Source of the DNA: Flavobacteriales bacterium
Lineage (GTDB): Bacteria > Bacteroidota > Bacteroidia > Flavobacteriales > BACL11
Length of the DNA: 28,067 nt
Reading direction: 5' to 3'
NCBI GenBank assembly: GCA_002683775.1
Contig: NYTT01000100.1
Span: 1-28,067, forward strand
Each line of letters starts with the position of its first letter. Within the stretch, counting starts at the first letter, position 1. The notes under the pieces are model-generated. The model made no database searches and was not told where the DNA came from. It saw nothing but the letters and a program-made list of their open reading frames with translations. Shown piece after piece: positions 15,905-23,515 of the stretch. The position numbers and the translations under genes are program-made.

Positions 15905-18151
15905 TTATTCAAATTCATCCTCATACTGAATTTTTAATTCATTATCACAATCTAATTTGTCATCTACAGAAACAGGAATATCGAAATCCAAAGGAAAAAC
16001 ATTAGAAGATAATGAGTCTGCGTATACTCTTTGCATATATTCTGCAAAAACTGGTAATGCCATATTTGCACCTTGACCGTATTGAATAGTTCTAAAATGT
16101 GCCGATCTATCTTCACATCCACTCCAAACACCTGTAACTAAATTTGGTGTTATTCCCATAAAGTAACCGTCTGATTGATTTTGAGTTGTTCCTGTTTTAC
16201 CTCCGATTTCATTTTTAAATTGATATTTATAACGTAACCTTACTCCAGTTCCAGCTTTTTTATCTGCAGTTGGGCTATACACGCCATCCACAACACCTTG
16301 AAGCATTCTAACCATAGTATTTGCAGTTTCTTCACTCATAGCTTCTTGAGTTTTCGGAGAAAAATTTTCAATTACAACACCATTTTTATCCTCTATTTTT
16401 GTAATAAAAATTGGCTCAGTCCAAATACCCTTATTTACAAAAGTTGAGTATGCTCCTACCATTTCGTATACGGAAAGATCAAATGTCCCAAGGCAAAGAG
16501 ATGGAACTGCTAGTAGTTTTGATTTAATACCTATTTTTTTTGTTAAATCAACTAAGGCATGTGGACCTAATTGTTTCATTATGTAAGCAGTAATAGTGTT
16601 AATAGAGTTTGCTAAACCAAATTTCAAGGAAATTGATAAATTATCATATTCATCCCCTGAATTTTTGGGCACCCAGTCTTTCTCTAAATTCCATCTTTTC
16701 TTATCAAATACAACAGGAATATTTGGGACCTCATAGCAAGGTGTATAACCCTCCTGAATAGCTAATGAATATAAGAAAGGTTTAAATGTAGACCCTACTT
16801 GACGTTTACCAACTTTGACATGATCGTATTTAAAGTATTTATAATTAATACCTCCAACATATGACTTAATATGCCCATTTTTGGGATTCATACTCATCAT
16901 GCCTGAGTGAATAAAAAACTTGTTATATTTTATAGAATCTCTTGGGGTCATAATTGTATCTAACTCACCGTCCCATGAAAAGAGTGTCATAGGTACTGCT
17001 GTATTAAATATAGATCTAATTTCTGTCTCAGGTTTTTTTGCTCTTTTAAGTTTCTTATACCGTTCAGATCTTTTCATTCCTTGATCAATAATAGTATTGA
17101 TTTGTTCCCATTCAAAATCATCTGGGAATGGAGCTTTAGTATACCCTTTCCAATGATGATAAAAATCTTTTTGTAGAGAAGACATATGAACGCGCATTGC
17201 TTGCTCAGCAAATGTCTGTAAACGTGAATTAATAGTAGTGTACACTTTAAGGCCATCAGTATAAAGATTATAATTGCTTCCATCTGCTTTTTTGTGTGAT
17301 GCACACCATTTTTTAAGCTCTTCTCTTAAGTATTCTCTTAAATATGGAGCTAACCCTTCATTATGACTGGCTCTTTTAAAATCTAGATTAATTGGTATAA
17401 CTTTTAAGCTATCAAATGTAAATTGATTAATAAATTTGTATCTTCTCATCTGAGAAAGCACAACATTTCTTCTGCTTTCAGTTTGAGAAATTCTTCTATT
17501 AGGATTGTATAATGCTGGATTTTTTAACATTCCAACTAGCATTGCTGACTCTAATAAGTTTAGGTTTATTGGACTTTTATTAAAATATACTTGAGAAGCA
17601 GATTTGATTCCTACAGCATTATTAACCCAATCAAATCTATTTAAGTACATGGTGATAATTTCATTTTTTGTATAACGTTTTTCAAGCTGAACAGCAATTA
17701 TCCACTCTTTTACTTTTTGCATCAACCTATCCAGTCCTGAACTTGGGGATTCAGTGAACAACATTTTTGCTAATTGCTGAGTTATAGTACTTGCACCTCC
17801 TGTACTTTTTTTACCTTTTAAAAATCCGAATGAAGCTCTTAATAAAGCTCTCGCATCAATACCAGAATGCTCTCTAAATCTTATGTCTTCTGTTGCTATT
17901 AACGCATCAATTAAATTTTTGTTTAAGTCATCGAATCTAATACGGCTTCTATTTTCAAAAAAATATTTACCTAAAACTACGCTATCTGAAGAGATTAGTT
18001 CAGTTGCCAAATTGTTGTTTGGGTTATCTAATTGATCTATTGTAGGCAAACTACCAAAAAATCCAAACATTGTTAATGTAATAAGAAATATCAAAGCAAT
18101 AAATGGGCTTAAAGTACATAGCCATAAGATAATTTTTACAGTTTTACTCAT
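15905..18151 (-). CDS. Class A penicillin-binding protein (PBP1A-type transglycosylase/transpeptidase)
   Basis: A bifunctional peptidoglycan synthase, 748 residues. One N-terminal membrane anchor (about residues 7-31). The GT51 glycosyltransferase domain has IATEDIRFREHSGID with catalytic Glu88, GGASTITQQLAKML (118-131) and KRYTKNEIITMYLNRFDW (158-175). The transpeptidase domain has the acyl-enzyme serine Ser454 in STFK, SIN in LANSINTIT, and KTGTT beginning at Lys652. All three transpeptidase motifs and both GT motifs are intact, so both activities are expected. The ATG overlaps the gldH stop by 8 nt, and PBP1A next to gldH is a familiar Flavobacteriia arrangement. The tail is short and acidic (KIQYEDEFE). 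Confidence 0.96.
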   Translation of the reverse strand: MSKTVKIILWLCTLSPFIALIFLITLTMFGFFGSLPTIDQLDNPNNNLATELISSDSVVLGKYFFENRSRIRFDDLNKNLIDALIATEDIRFREHSGIDARALLRASFGFLKGKKSTGGASTITQQLAKMLFTESPSSGLDRLMQKVKEWIIAVQLEKRYTKNEIITMYLNRFDWVNNAVGIKSASQVYFNKSPINLNLLESAMLVGMLKNPALYNPNRRISQTESRRNVVLSQMRRYKFINQFTFDSLKVIPINLDFKRASHNEGLAPYLREYLREELKKWCASHKKADGSNYNLYTDGLKVYTTINSRLQTFAEQAMRVHMSSLQKDFYHHWKGYTKAPFPDDFEWEQINTIIDQGMKRSERYKKLKRAKKPETEIRSIFNTAVPMTLFSWDGELDTIMTPRDSIKYNKFFIHSGMMSMNPKNGHIKSYVGGINYKYFKYDHVKVGKRQVGSTFKPFLYSLAIQEGYTPCYEVPNIPVVFDKKRWNLEKDWVPKNSGDEYDNLSISLKFGLANSINTITAYIMKQLGPHALVDLTKKIGIKSKLLAVPSLCLGTFDLSVYEMVGAYSTFVNKGIWTEPIFITKIEDKNGVVIENFSPKTQEAMSEETANTMVRMLQGVVDGVYSPTADKKAGTGVRLRYKYQFKNEIGGKTGTTQNQSDGYFMGITPNLVTGVWSGCEDRSAHFRTIQYGQGANMALPVFAEYMQRVYADSLSSNVFPLDFDIPVSVDDKLDCDNELKIQYEDEFE

Positions 18152-18617
18152 GATGCTCTTTAATAATTATTCCTAAATCTAAGATATGATTTAAATCTCT
18201 CAGCTTTTCTAAATTACCATACCTCATAGCTTGTTCAACAGAAAGTGTATATTTCTTAAGTTCAAAAAATTTTTTTTTCTGCTCTAATAAAAATTCAAAT
18301 TCTCTAATATCATTTATACCGTTTCCTAACCATTTTCCACTCTTTTCTGCTAACATTATTTCAACAGTATCTTGGCTAAGGTTATCTAAAAATAAAAAGA
18401 GGTTCTGATATTCGTAATATACAGTATGTCTTATTTTTAGACTTATATCATAATATTTTGTTGTGTCATTTATTGGAAAAGTAAAATTTACAACTGTGTC
18501 GGTATTCCAAATACCATTTTCAAATGAATAATAGTTTTTGTATGTATTATTTTCACATGCAGATAAAATAAAAGAAAGAAAAATAAAACAAAAAATTGTT
18601 TTTAAATTAAACATCAT
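18144..18617 (-). CDS. gldH: Gliding motility lipoprotein GldH
   Basis: A 157-residue lipoprotein. The signal peptide ends in lipobox LSAC (lipidated Cys21). The body matches the GldH pattern: IWNTDTVVNFTFPINDTT, YYDISLKIRHTVYYEYQNLF, then TVEIMLAEKSGKWLGNGIND. In Flavobacteriia GldH is one of the Gld lipoproteins needed for gliding and linked to the type IX secretion machinery; its molecular role is not settled. Many non-gliding marine relatives keep it, so gliding itself should not be assumed. Two adjacent ATG codons (18615-18617 and 18612-18614) could start it. It begins 1 nt after the ricT stop and overlaps the PBP1A start by 8 nt. Confidence 0.87.
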   Translation of the reverse strand: MMFNLKTIFCFIFLSFILSACENNTYKNYYSFENGIWNTDTVVNFTFPINDTTKYYDISLKIRHTVYYEYQNLFLFLDNLSQDTVEIMLAEKSGKWLGNGINDIREFEFLLEQKKKFFELKKYTLSVEQAMRYGNLEKLRDLNHILDLGIIIKEHHE

Positions 18618-18618
18618 T

Positions 18619-19776
18619 TTATTGTGATTTTCTTTTTGCTGAAGCTTTTATTTTATTTTTTTTAAAATTCGCTCGTCTTTCTGGCCTCTTCTTAGTTTTT
18701 TTCAACTGCTTTTTATCAAACCTATTAATGTTATCTTGGCCCATTGCATCTTCAAAGCTAACCTCTCTCTCAATTTGATTTTTAATATAAGAATCAAAAT
18801 TTTCTGGTATTTCTCCTTTTTTATTTAACTCTAATATCTTTTGAACTGATGCAACTGGCAATTCAAGAAGTTCAGATGTTGGATTATTGACATTAAAATA
18901 ATACATAACTTTTTTGAACACATCTAGCTTAACAAATTTAGCTTCTCCTTCTTTAGTTACAATTTTTTTACTTGATTTTGGAAACTCTTTTAAGGCCTCA
19001 GTGTACCCATCTAGCTCAAAATTTAAACAGCATTTTAGCCTACCACATTGACCAGATATTTTTTGTGGATTTATTGATAATTGCTGATAGCGCGCAGCAC
19101 CCGTAGAAACATTAGGGAATTCGGTCATCCAAGTTGAACAACATAGTTCTCTTCCACAACTCCCAATCCCGCCCAGTTTAGCGGCTTCTTGTCTAGCACC
19201 AATTTGTCTCATTTCAACTTTTAATCTAAATTGACTAGAGTATTCTCTAACTAATTCTCTGAAATCAACTCTTTTATCTGCTGTATAATAAAATGTTGCT
19301 TTAGTATTATCACCCTGAAACTCAACATCAGAAAGTTTCATTTCAAGTTTAAAATTTTCGATGATTTTCTTTGCTTTTTCTAAAATAGAGCCTTCTTGAT
19401 TAATTGCATCTTTCCATTTTATAAGATCATTTTCTGTGGCAATTCGATAAATACTTTTTAATGGGTTTGTAGTTATATCCCTACCTTTTCTTACTAGTTG
19501 AAGAGCTGTTAATTCACCAATCATTGTAATTTTACCTATATCATGTCCAAATTTATCACCTTCAACTGCTACAATATCGCCATGCTTAATATCTAAGCTC
19601 TCGTTATTGATGTAGAAATCTTTTCTATCTCCTTTAAATTGTACTTCAACAAAATTTGAACTTTCAGATTTAGGGGCATCAATTTGATATAGCCAGTCAA
19701 ACACAGAGCTTACTCCACATCCTCTATTTTCTGAAACTTCACAAGTACTACAACCTCCGCCACTACCACAACTCAT
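18619..19776 (-). CDS. ricT: PSP1-domain protein, RicT/YaaT family
   Basis: 385 residues of the PSP1 (YaaT/RicT) family. The cysteine-rich N-terminus has Cys3, Cys9, Cys12 and Cys20 (MSCGSGGGCSTC). The PSP1 core spans about 88-260, including YYTADKRVDFRELVREY, GSCGRELCCSTW (Cys207, 212, 213) and GQCGRLKCCLNFE (Cys244, 249, 250). A lysine-rich tail (about 340-385) is probably disordered. In Bacillus the RicT protein, with RicA and RicF, binds Fe-S clusters and influences RNase Y-dependent mRNA maturation. No RicA or RicF gene is seen here, so the Bacteroidota role is unknown. It lies 7 nt after holB, the same neighbour as in Firmicutes, and 1 nt before gldH. Confidence 0.87.
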   Translation of the reverse strand: MSCGSGGGCSTCEVSENRGCGVSSVFDWLYQIDAPKSESSNFVEVQFKGDRKDFYINNESLDIKHGDIVAVEGDKFGHDIGKITMIGELTALQLVRKGRDITTNPLKSIYRIATENDLIKWKDAINQEGSILEKAKKIIENFKLEMKLSDVEFQGDNTKATFYYTADKRVDFRELVREYSSQFRLKVEMRQIGARQEAAKLGGIGSCGRELCCSTWMTEFPNVSTGAARYQQLSINPQKISGQCGRLKCCLNFELDGYTEALKEFPKSSKKIVTKEGEAKFVKLDVFKKVMYYFNVNNPTSELLELPVASVQKILELNKKGEIPENFDSYIKNQIEREVSFEDAMGQDNINRFDKKQLKKTKKRPERRANFKKNKIKASAKRKSQ

Positions 19777-19783
19777 ATAATTG

Positions 19784-20929
19784 TTATTTATTTACAAATT
19801 TACTTTTAACTTTTAAAAATTTAATCATTTGTAAAGATAACTCAAAAAATAAAATTTTTGGACCTGCATTCCTATCAATTGATTTAATTGTTAGTTCTAA
19901 TGTTTCAAAAATAGGTATACTATTTTCTTCGTTAATAAATGATGCAAATTTTGTTACAAATTTATATTCCTCTTCATTAACTCTTAACAAAGAATTGCTT
20001 GATAAATTTATAATCAAACATTCTCTAATCATTTTTGTAGCATAAATCAAAAATAATCTCTGTTTAACTTTGCCGATTTGTGACATTTTATCTACCCAAT
20101 TTGATATGTTTATTATGTCAACCTTATATACATATCGCATCCATAAAGTAAAATTTTCTAAGAAATTATCATCTTCAATATCATTTTGAAAATAAGTAAT
20201 CATTTTCCCTAAACTCGAATTAGTTAATTTTTTTACTTTTAAAATTTCAGATTTAGCTTTATGAGGGAAATAATTAATCATATCTTCTAAAGTAAAATCA
20301 TGTACTTGAATGGTCTGTAATCTAGACTTAATCGTTGCAATAAGTAAATCGAGATTTTCTGAAACTAATAAAAAAACCGTTCCCTTTGGAGGCTCTTCAA
20401 GTAATTTAAGCATAGAATTAGAAGATTCTAAATTCATTTTTTCAGGCATCCAGATTATAATTACTCTGTACTGAGCTTCATAATTTTTAAATGCAAGTTT
20501 CTTATGTAATACATTAGCTTCTTCTTTATAAATGCCCCCCGTTGCAAGTTTATTAGTCTGAGAAGATAAAATGTCAATCCATCCGTTTAATGAACCATAA
20601 GGATTGTTTAATATGTAATCGCGCCATAAATCAACGAAATTATCACTGATAGATAACTTTGACAAATTAGATTTAATTACTGGAAAAATTAAATGTAAAT
20701 CTGGATGCGTTAAACTTACATATTTTGTACATGATGAACAGATACCGCAAGAATCTTCTTTTAATCTTGAACTACAATTGAGATATTGTGCATAAGCTAG
20801 GGCTAAGTGAAGTTTAGCACTCCCACATTTACCATTTAAAAGCTGAGAATGACTAACCCTATCATTAAAAACAGAATCTATTAACTGCTTTTTAATTATA
20901 TTGTTGCCTTGGATATCTTTAAATAACAT
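19784..20929 (-). CDS. holB: DNA polymerase III clamp-loader subunit delta-prime
   Basis: 381 residues, the delta-prime subunit of the replicative clamp loader. An AAA+ fold with a degenerate P-loop (LNGKCGSAKLHLALAYAQ, residues 31-48; no GKS/T, as expected for the non-ATPase delta-prime), a four-cysteine zinc module (Cys52, 61, 64, 67) and the sensor-like segment NSMLKLLEEPPKGTVFLLVS followed by LIATIKSRLQTI. These are the strong DnaX/HolB-family landmarks. It is the first gene of the minus-strand run holB-ricT-gldH-PBP1A-scoA-scoB. An exact TAnnTTTG box sits 16 nt upstream of the ATG. The C-terminal third is poorly conserved, as usual. Confidence 0.9.
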   Translation of the reverse strand: MLFKDIQGNNIIKKQLIDSVFNDRVSHSQLLNGKCGSAKLHLALAYAQYLNCSSRLKEDSCGICSSCTKYVSLTHPDLHLIFPVIKSNLSKLSISDNFVDLWRDYILNNPYGSLNGWIDILSSQTNKLATGGIYKEEANVLHKKLAFKNYEAQYRVIIIWMPEKMNLESSNSMLKLLEEPPKGTVFLLVSENLDLLIATIKSRLQTIQVHDFTLEDMINYFPHKAKSEILKVKKLTNSSLGKMITYFQNDIEDDNFLENFTLWMRYVYKVDIINISNWVDKMSQIGKVKQRLFLIYATKMIRECLIINLSSNSLLRVNEEEYKFVTKFASFINEENSIPIFETLELTIKSIDRNAGPKILFFELSLQMIKFLKVKSKFVNK

Positions 20930-20945
20930 GAAAAAATAATTATTT

Positions 20946-20953
20946 CAAATATA
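20946..20953 (-). promoter_or_regulatory. holB promoter, -7 box TATATTTG
   Basis: Exact TAnnTTTG on the minus strand, 16 nt before the holB ATG. It could drive the whole six-gene run to scoB. No good TTG -33 element is visible. The same 66-bp gap also holds the divergent pgk box. Confidence 0.5.
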
Positions 20954-20983
20954 ACTAAAATGCTATTAATTTGAGATTTATTT

Positions 20984-20991
20984 TATGTTTG
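20984..20991 (+). promoter_or_regulatory. pgk promoter, -7 box TATGTTTG, 4 nt before ATG
   Basis: Exact TAnnTTTG with only 4 nt (catt) between its last G and the pgk ATG. With the usual distance from this box to the start site, transcription would begin at or next to the A of ATG, giving a leaderless message. A TTG at 20971-20973 is too close to be a standard -33 element. Confidence 0.55.
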
Positions 20992-20995
20992 CATT

Positions 20996-22186
20996 ATGAA
21001 AAATATTAATGATATATGCACAAGAGGTAAAAAAGTAATTATTCGTGTTGATTTTAATGTGCCTTTAGATAAAAATTTTAATGTTACAGATAATAGTAGA
21101 ATTGTTGCTGCATTGCCAACTATTAACAAAGTAGCTAAAGAAGGCGGAAAGGTAATACTCATATCACACCTTGGTAGGCCAAAAAATGGTTTTGATGATA
21201 AGCTATCGTTACATCATGTTGTAAGTTCACTTTCAATTCTACTAAACAAGAAAGTTAGTTTTTGTAGAGATTGTATTGGAGATACTACAACTAAAGATGT
21301 TGATGATATGGAAAATGGAGATATCCTAGTTTTAGAGAATTTAAGATTTTATAAAGAAGAAACTCAAGGAGATTTTGTATTTGCAAAGAAGCTATCTGAT
21401 CTAGCTGATATATACGTGAATGATGCATTTGGGACAGCTCACAGATCACATGCCTCAACTGCAATTATTGCAAATTTCTTTCCAAAAAATAAATTTTTTG
21501 GTCTATTACTTTATAAAGAACTTGAGAATTTAAAAAGAGCACTAGAAAATCCAAAAAGACCATTTACAGCAATAATTGGGGGAGCTAAAATATCAGGGAA
21601 AATTGATGTAATTCAATCACTTTTTAATAAAGTAGATAACTTGATAATCGGGGGTGGAATGGCATATACTTTTGCTAAAGCAATTGGTGGAAGTATAGGT
21701 AAATCTCTAGTTGAAGATGACAAGTTGGATTTAGCAAGAAAATTAATTGCTGAATCTCAAGAGAAAGGGGTGAACTTAATTTTACCTATTGACTCAGTGA
21801 ATGCAAATAGGTTTAATAATGATGCAAAAATAATTAAATCAAATATCTCTAATATAAATCAAGAACATATGGGTTTGGATATTGGTGCTAAATCAATTGA
21901 AAAATTTTCAGAAATTATTTTAAAATCTAAAACAATAGTATGGAATGGCCCTATGGGAGTTTTTGAAATGAAAAACTTTCAAGCTGGCACTAAACTGGTA
22001 GGTAAGGCAATTTGTAGAGCGACTAAAAATGGAGCTTTTTCTTTAGTTGGAGGCGGAGATTCTGTATCTGCAGTGAATCAATTTAAATTTAGTAAGGATA
22101 TAACATATTTATCTACAGGAGGTGGTGCAATGTTAGAATTTTTAGAAGGCAAAAAATTACCTGGTGTTGAAGCTATTCTTGATTAA
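20996..22186 (+). CDS. pgk: Phosphoglycerate kinase
   Basis: Glycolytic ATP-forming step, 1,3-bisphosphoglycerate to 3-phosphoglycerate. 396 residues, standard length. Landmarks: VIIRVDFNVPLD (residues 14-25), ISHLGRPKNG, LENLRFYKEE, DAFGTAHRSHAS, IIGGAKISGKIDVI, the nucleotide site VWNGPMGVFE and the closing GGGDSVSAV. The start is secure because the N-terminal strand begins right after it. There is no Shine-Dalgarno sequence, and the promoter box lies only 4 nt upstream, so the mRNA is probably leaderless. Its last 14 bp overlap the 3' end of cvpA on the other strand. It is a lone gene between two oppositely oriented ones. Confidence 0.97.
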   Translation: MKNINDICTRGKKVIIRVDFNVPLDKNFNVTDNSRIVAALPTINKVAKEGGKVILISHLGRPKNGFDDKLSLHHVVSSLSILLNKKVSFCRDCIGDTTTKDVDDMENGDILVLENLRFYKEETQGDFVFAKKLSDLADIYVNDAFGTAHRSHASTAIIANFFPKNKFFGLLLYKELENLKRALENPKRPFTAIIGGAKISGKIDVIQSLFNKVDNLIIGGGMAYTFAKAIGGSIGKSLVEDDKLDLARKLIAESQEKGVNLILPIDSVNANRFNNDAKIIKSNISNINQEHMGLDIGAKSIEKFSEIILKSKTIVWNGPMGVFEMKNFQAGTKLVGKAICRATKNGAFSLVGGGDSVSAVNQFKFSKDITYLSTGGGAMLEFLEGKKLPGVEAILD

Positions 22187-22724
22187 TTTTTTTATCAAAT
22201 TCTTCTTTAAGCCTTTCTGTATTTTCATTTGCTTTTTGCCAAAAATCATTTTTTTGTTTATTGATTTCCGGAATTATTAGATAATATACTTGCTGTAATG
22301 GCTTTATTAGAACAGAATTTTTTTGGTGTTCATCATTTAAGACGCCGAATTTTATAGCAATAAAATGAAAGAATGAACAAATTATTAGAACTTTCACCAT
22401 TCCAAAAATTGCACCTAAAAATCTACTGACAAGACCAAGAGCCAATAATTTAGTAAGTCTATCGATTAACTCTCCTATTGATTTGATAATTACTATTATG
22501 ACTATAAAAACAATTAAAAATGCAAATAACGGAACGATATTTTCATAACTACTTAAAAAATTGGTTTTTAAATAAGGTTCTATTATAGATGAAAAATGAA
22601 ATCCTAAATAAATAGCAAGACAAACTGATACAATATTTGTAATCTCTTTAATTATGCCATTTGTAAAACCTTTGAAAATTCCGTACAAAACTGCAATGGA
22701 TATAATAACATCAATATAATTCAT
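22173..22724 (-). CDS. CvpA-family membrane protein
   Basis: 183 residues of the CvpA family, small inner-membrane proteins first tied to colicin V export and purine-gene context and later to envelope stress tolerance; the biochemical role is open. The N-terminus MNYIDVIISIAVLYGIFKGF matches the family start. Four hydrophobic segments lie at about residues 3-20, 28-45, 65-85 and 100-120, with the SRFLGAIFGMVK turn before the last. The charged C-terminal tail (about 150-183) is probably a cytosolic helix. The stop TAG lies inside pgk, a 14-bp convergent overlap. A near-consensus promoter box ends 4 nt before the ATG. Confidence 0.85.
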   Translation of the reverse strand: MNYIDVIISIAVLYGIFKGFTNGIIKEITNIVSVCLAIYLGFHFSSIIEPYLKTNFLSSYENIVPLFAFLIVFIVIIVIIKSIGELIDRLTKLLALGLVSRFLGAIFGMVKVLIICSFFHFIAIKFGVLNDEHQKNSVLIKPLQQVYYLIIPEINKQKNDFWQKANENTERLKEEFDKKINQE

Positions 22725-22728
22725 GTTA

Positions 22729-22736
22729 TAAAGATA
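22729..22736 (-). promoter_or_regulatory. Candidate cvpA promoter, -7 box TATCTTTA, 4 nt before ATG
   Basis: On the minus strand this matches 7 of 8 TAnnTTTG positions (final A for G) and ends 4 nt (taac) before the cvpA ATG. The geometry is the same as at pgk and at the 22760 gene. No clear -33 element. Confidence 0.4.
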
Positions 22737-22747
22737 TTAAAAAACTT

Positions 22748-22755
22748 TACTTTTG
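22748..22755 (+). promoter_or_regulatory. Promoter of the 22760 gene, -7 box TACTTTTG, 4 nt before ATG
   Basis: Exact TAnnTTTG with 4 nt (tata) before the ATG at 22760, predicting a leaderless mRNA. It lies only 11 nt from the opposed cvpA box, so the two polymerase footprints must overlap. Confidence 0.5.
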
Positions 22756-22759
22756 TATA

Positions 22760-23083
22760 ATGAAAGAGCTAGAAAAAAGATGGGATGCACTTATTTTAAA
22801 GTTAGAAAATGAGTTTGAAGATGAAATGTCTTTAAAGGGGATCTTATATCTTATTGGGGTACAAGAACTAAATTTCGGAGTAAAAAGATATGATCGAGAC
22901 GAAAAAATAAATGTGTTACATGTTGCAATATGTAAATTACTTAGCAATTATGGTTATTACAAATTCGACAGTATAGATAAAGACGGGTGGCCACACTACA
23001 TTGAGATAAAGGCACTTGAAAATTTATCAGAGTTGGAGCAACAGAATCTTATTAAGAAGGCAATTATTAATTATCTTAATTAA
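22760..23083 (+). CDS. Small conserved-looking protein of unknown function
   Basis: A 107-residue soluble protein with no signal peptide or membrane segment. The N-terminal half is predicted helical (LEKRWDALILKLENEFEDEM). It is followed by LKGILYLIGVQELNFGVKRY, then VLHVAICKLLSNYGYY, the motif DKDGWPHYIEIKA, and a closing helix. The pattern (IG-QEL, a His followed by Ala-Ile-Cys, DGWPH) recalls a short uncharacterised protein widespread in Bacteroidota, from memory and not from a search. Aromatic and polar residues in DGWPHY suggest a binding surface, but no enzyme motif is seen. It has its own promoter box and is divergent from cvpA. The 3' end overlaps the next gene by 8 bp. Confidence 0.8.
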   Translation: MKELEKRWDALILKLENEFEDEMSLKGILYLIGVQELNFGVKRYDRDEKINVLHVAICKLLSNYGYYKFDSIDKDGWPHYIEIKALENLSELEQQNLIKKAIINYLN

Positions 23084-23465
23084 TTTCAACTATTTGAGTA
23101 ACTGTTTTTTCTTTTAATAGTCTTATAATATTTGATCCCGAATACGTATTGTTCCCATCAACTTTTTCGACATCAACTTGAAAAATTGCTTCTAACTGAT
23201 ATGTAAACTCAGCTCTTCCATTTGAATCAGTAAAGCTAGTTTTACGCAGTTCAGAATTTGTGCTATTTCCTTGTGGGCTAATTAAACCATCTTGATGTAA
23301 AATAACGGTGGCACCAGAAACTGTATTCCCATTAGAATCTTTAACAATAATTATTCCAATAGTATCATTCGCTTTTTTACATGATGAGAATGTTGTTGTA
23401 AAAAAAGTAATAGAAAAAGCAATTAGGAAGCTGATTAAAGCTGATTTAAAATTTATACTTCGCAT
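23076..23465 (-). CDS. Small lipoprotein with an Ig-like/carboxypeptidase-regulatory-like fold
   Basis: A 129-residue predicted lipoprotein. A long hydrophobic signal (residues 8-27) ends in FSSC with lipidated Cys29. The mature part starts KKANDTIGIIIVKDSNGNTV, then SGATVILHQDG and TSFTDSNGRAEFTYQL. The D-x-x-G-x-x-V-x-G-A-x-V and TD-x-x-G-x-A patterns are typical of small beta-sandwich repeats in Bacteroidota surface proteins (CarboxypepD_reg-like or bacterial Ig-like). Only one such domain is present, so it is a minimal surface or periplasmic lipoprotein with no visible catalytic site. Its stop overlaps the 22760 gene in the motif TTAATTAA. A weak 7-of-8 box (TATCTTTA, 23494-23501 on the minus strand) lies 28 nt upstream. 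Confidence 0.75.
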   Translation of the reverse strand: MRSINFKSALISFLIAFSITFFTTTFSSCKKANDTIGIIIVKDSNGNTVSGATVILHQDGLISPQGNSTNSELRKTSFTDSNGRAEFTYQLEAIFQVDVEKVDGNNTYSGSNIIRLLKEKTVTQIVEIN

Positions 23466-23515
23466 AATTATTGTTAATTTGTAATTAGACTGGTAAAGAT
23501 ATACAAATTATTATT

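Noticed and set aside
18270..18278. A nine-base run in gldH as a second frameshift site
   Set aside because: The frame stays open through it, and the GldH pattern (KWLGNG before, LSVEQAMRYG after) is intact.
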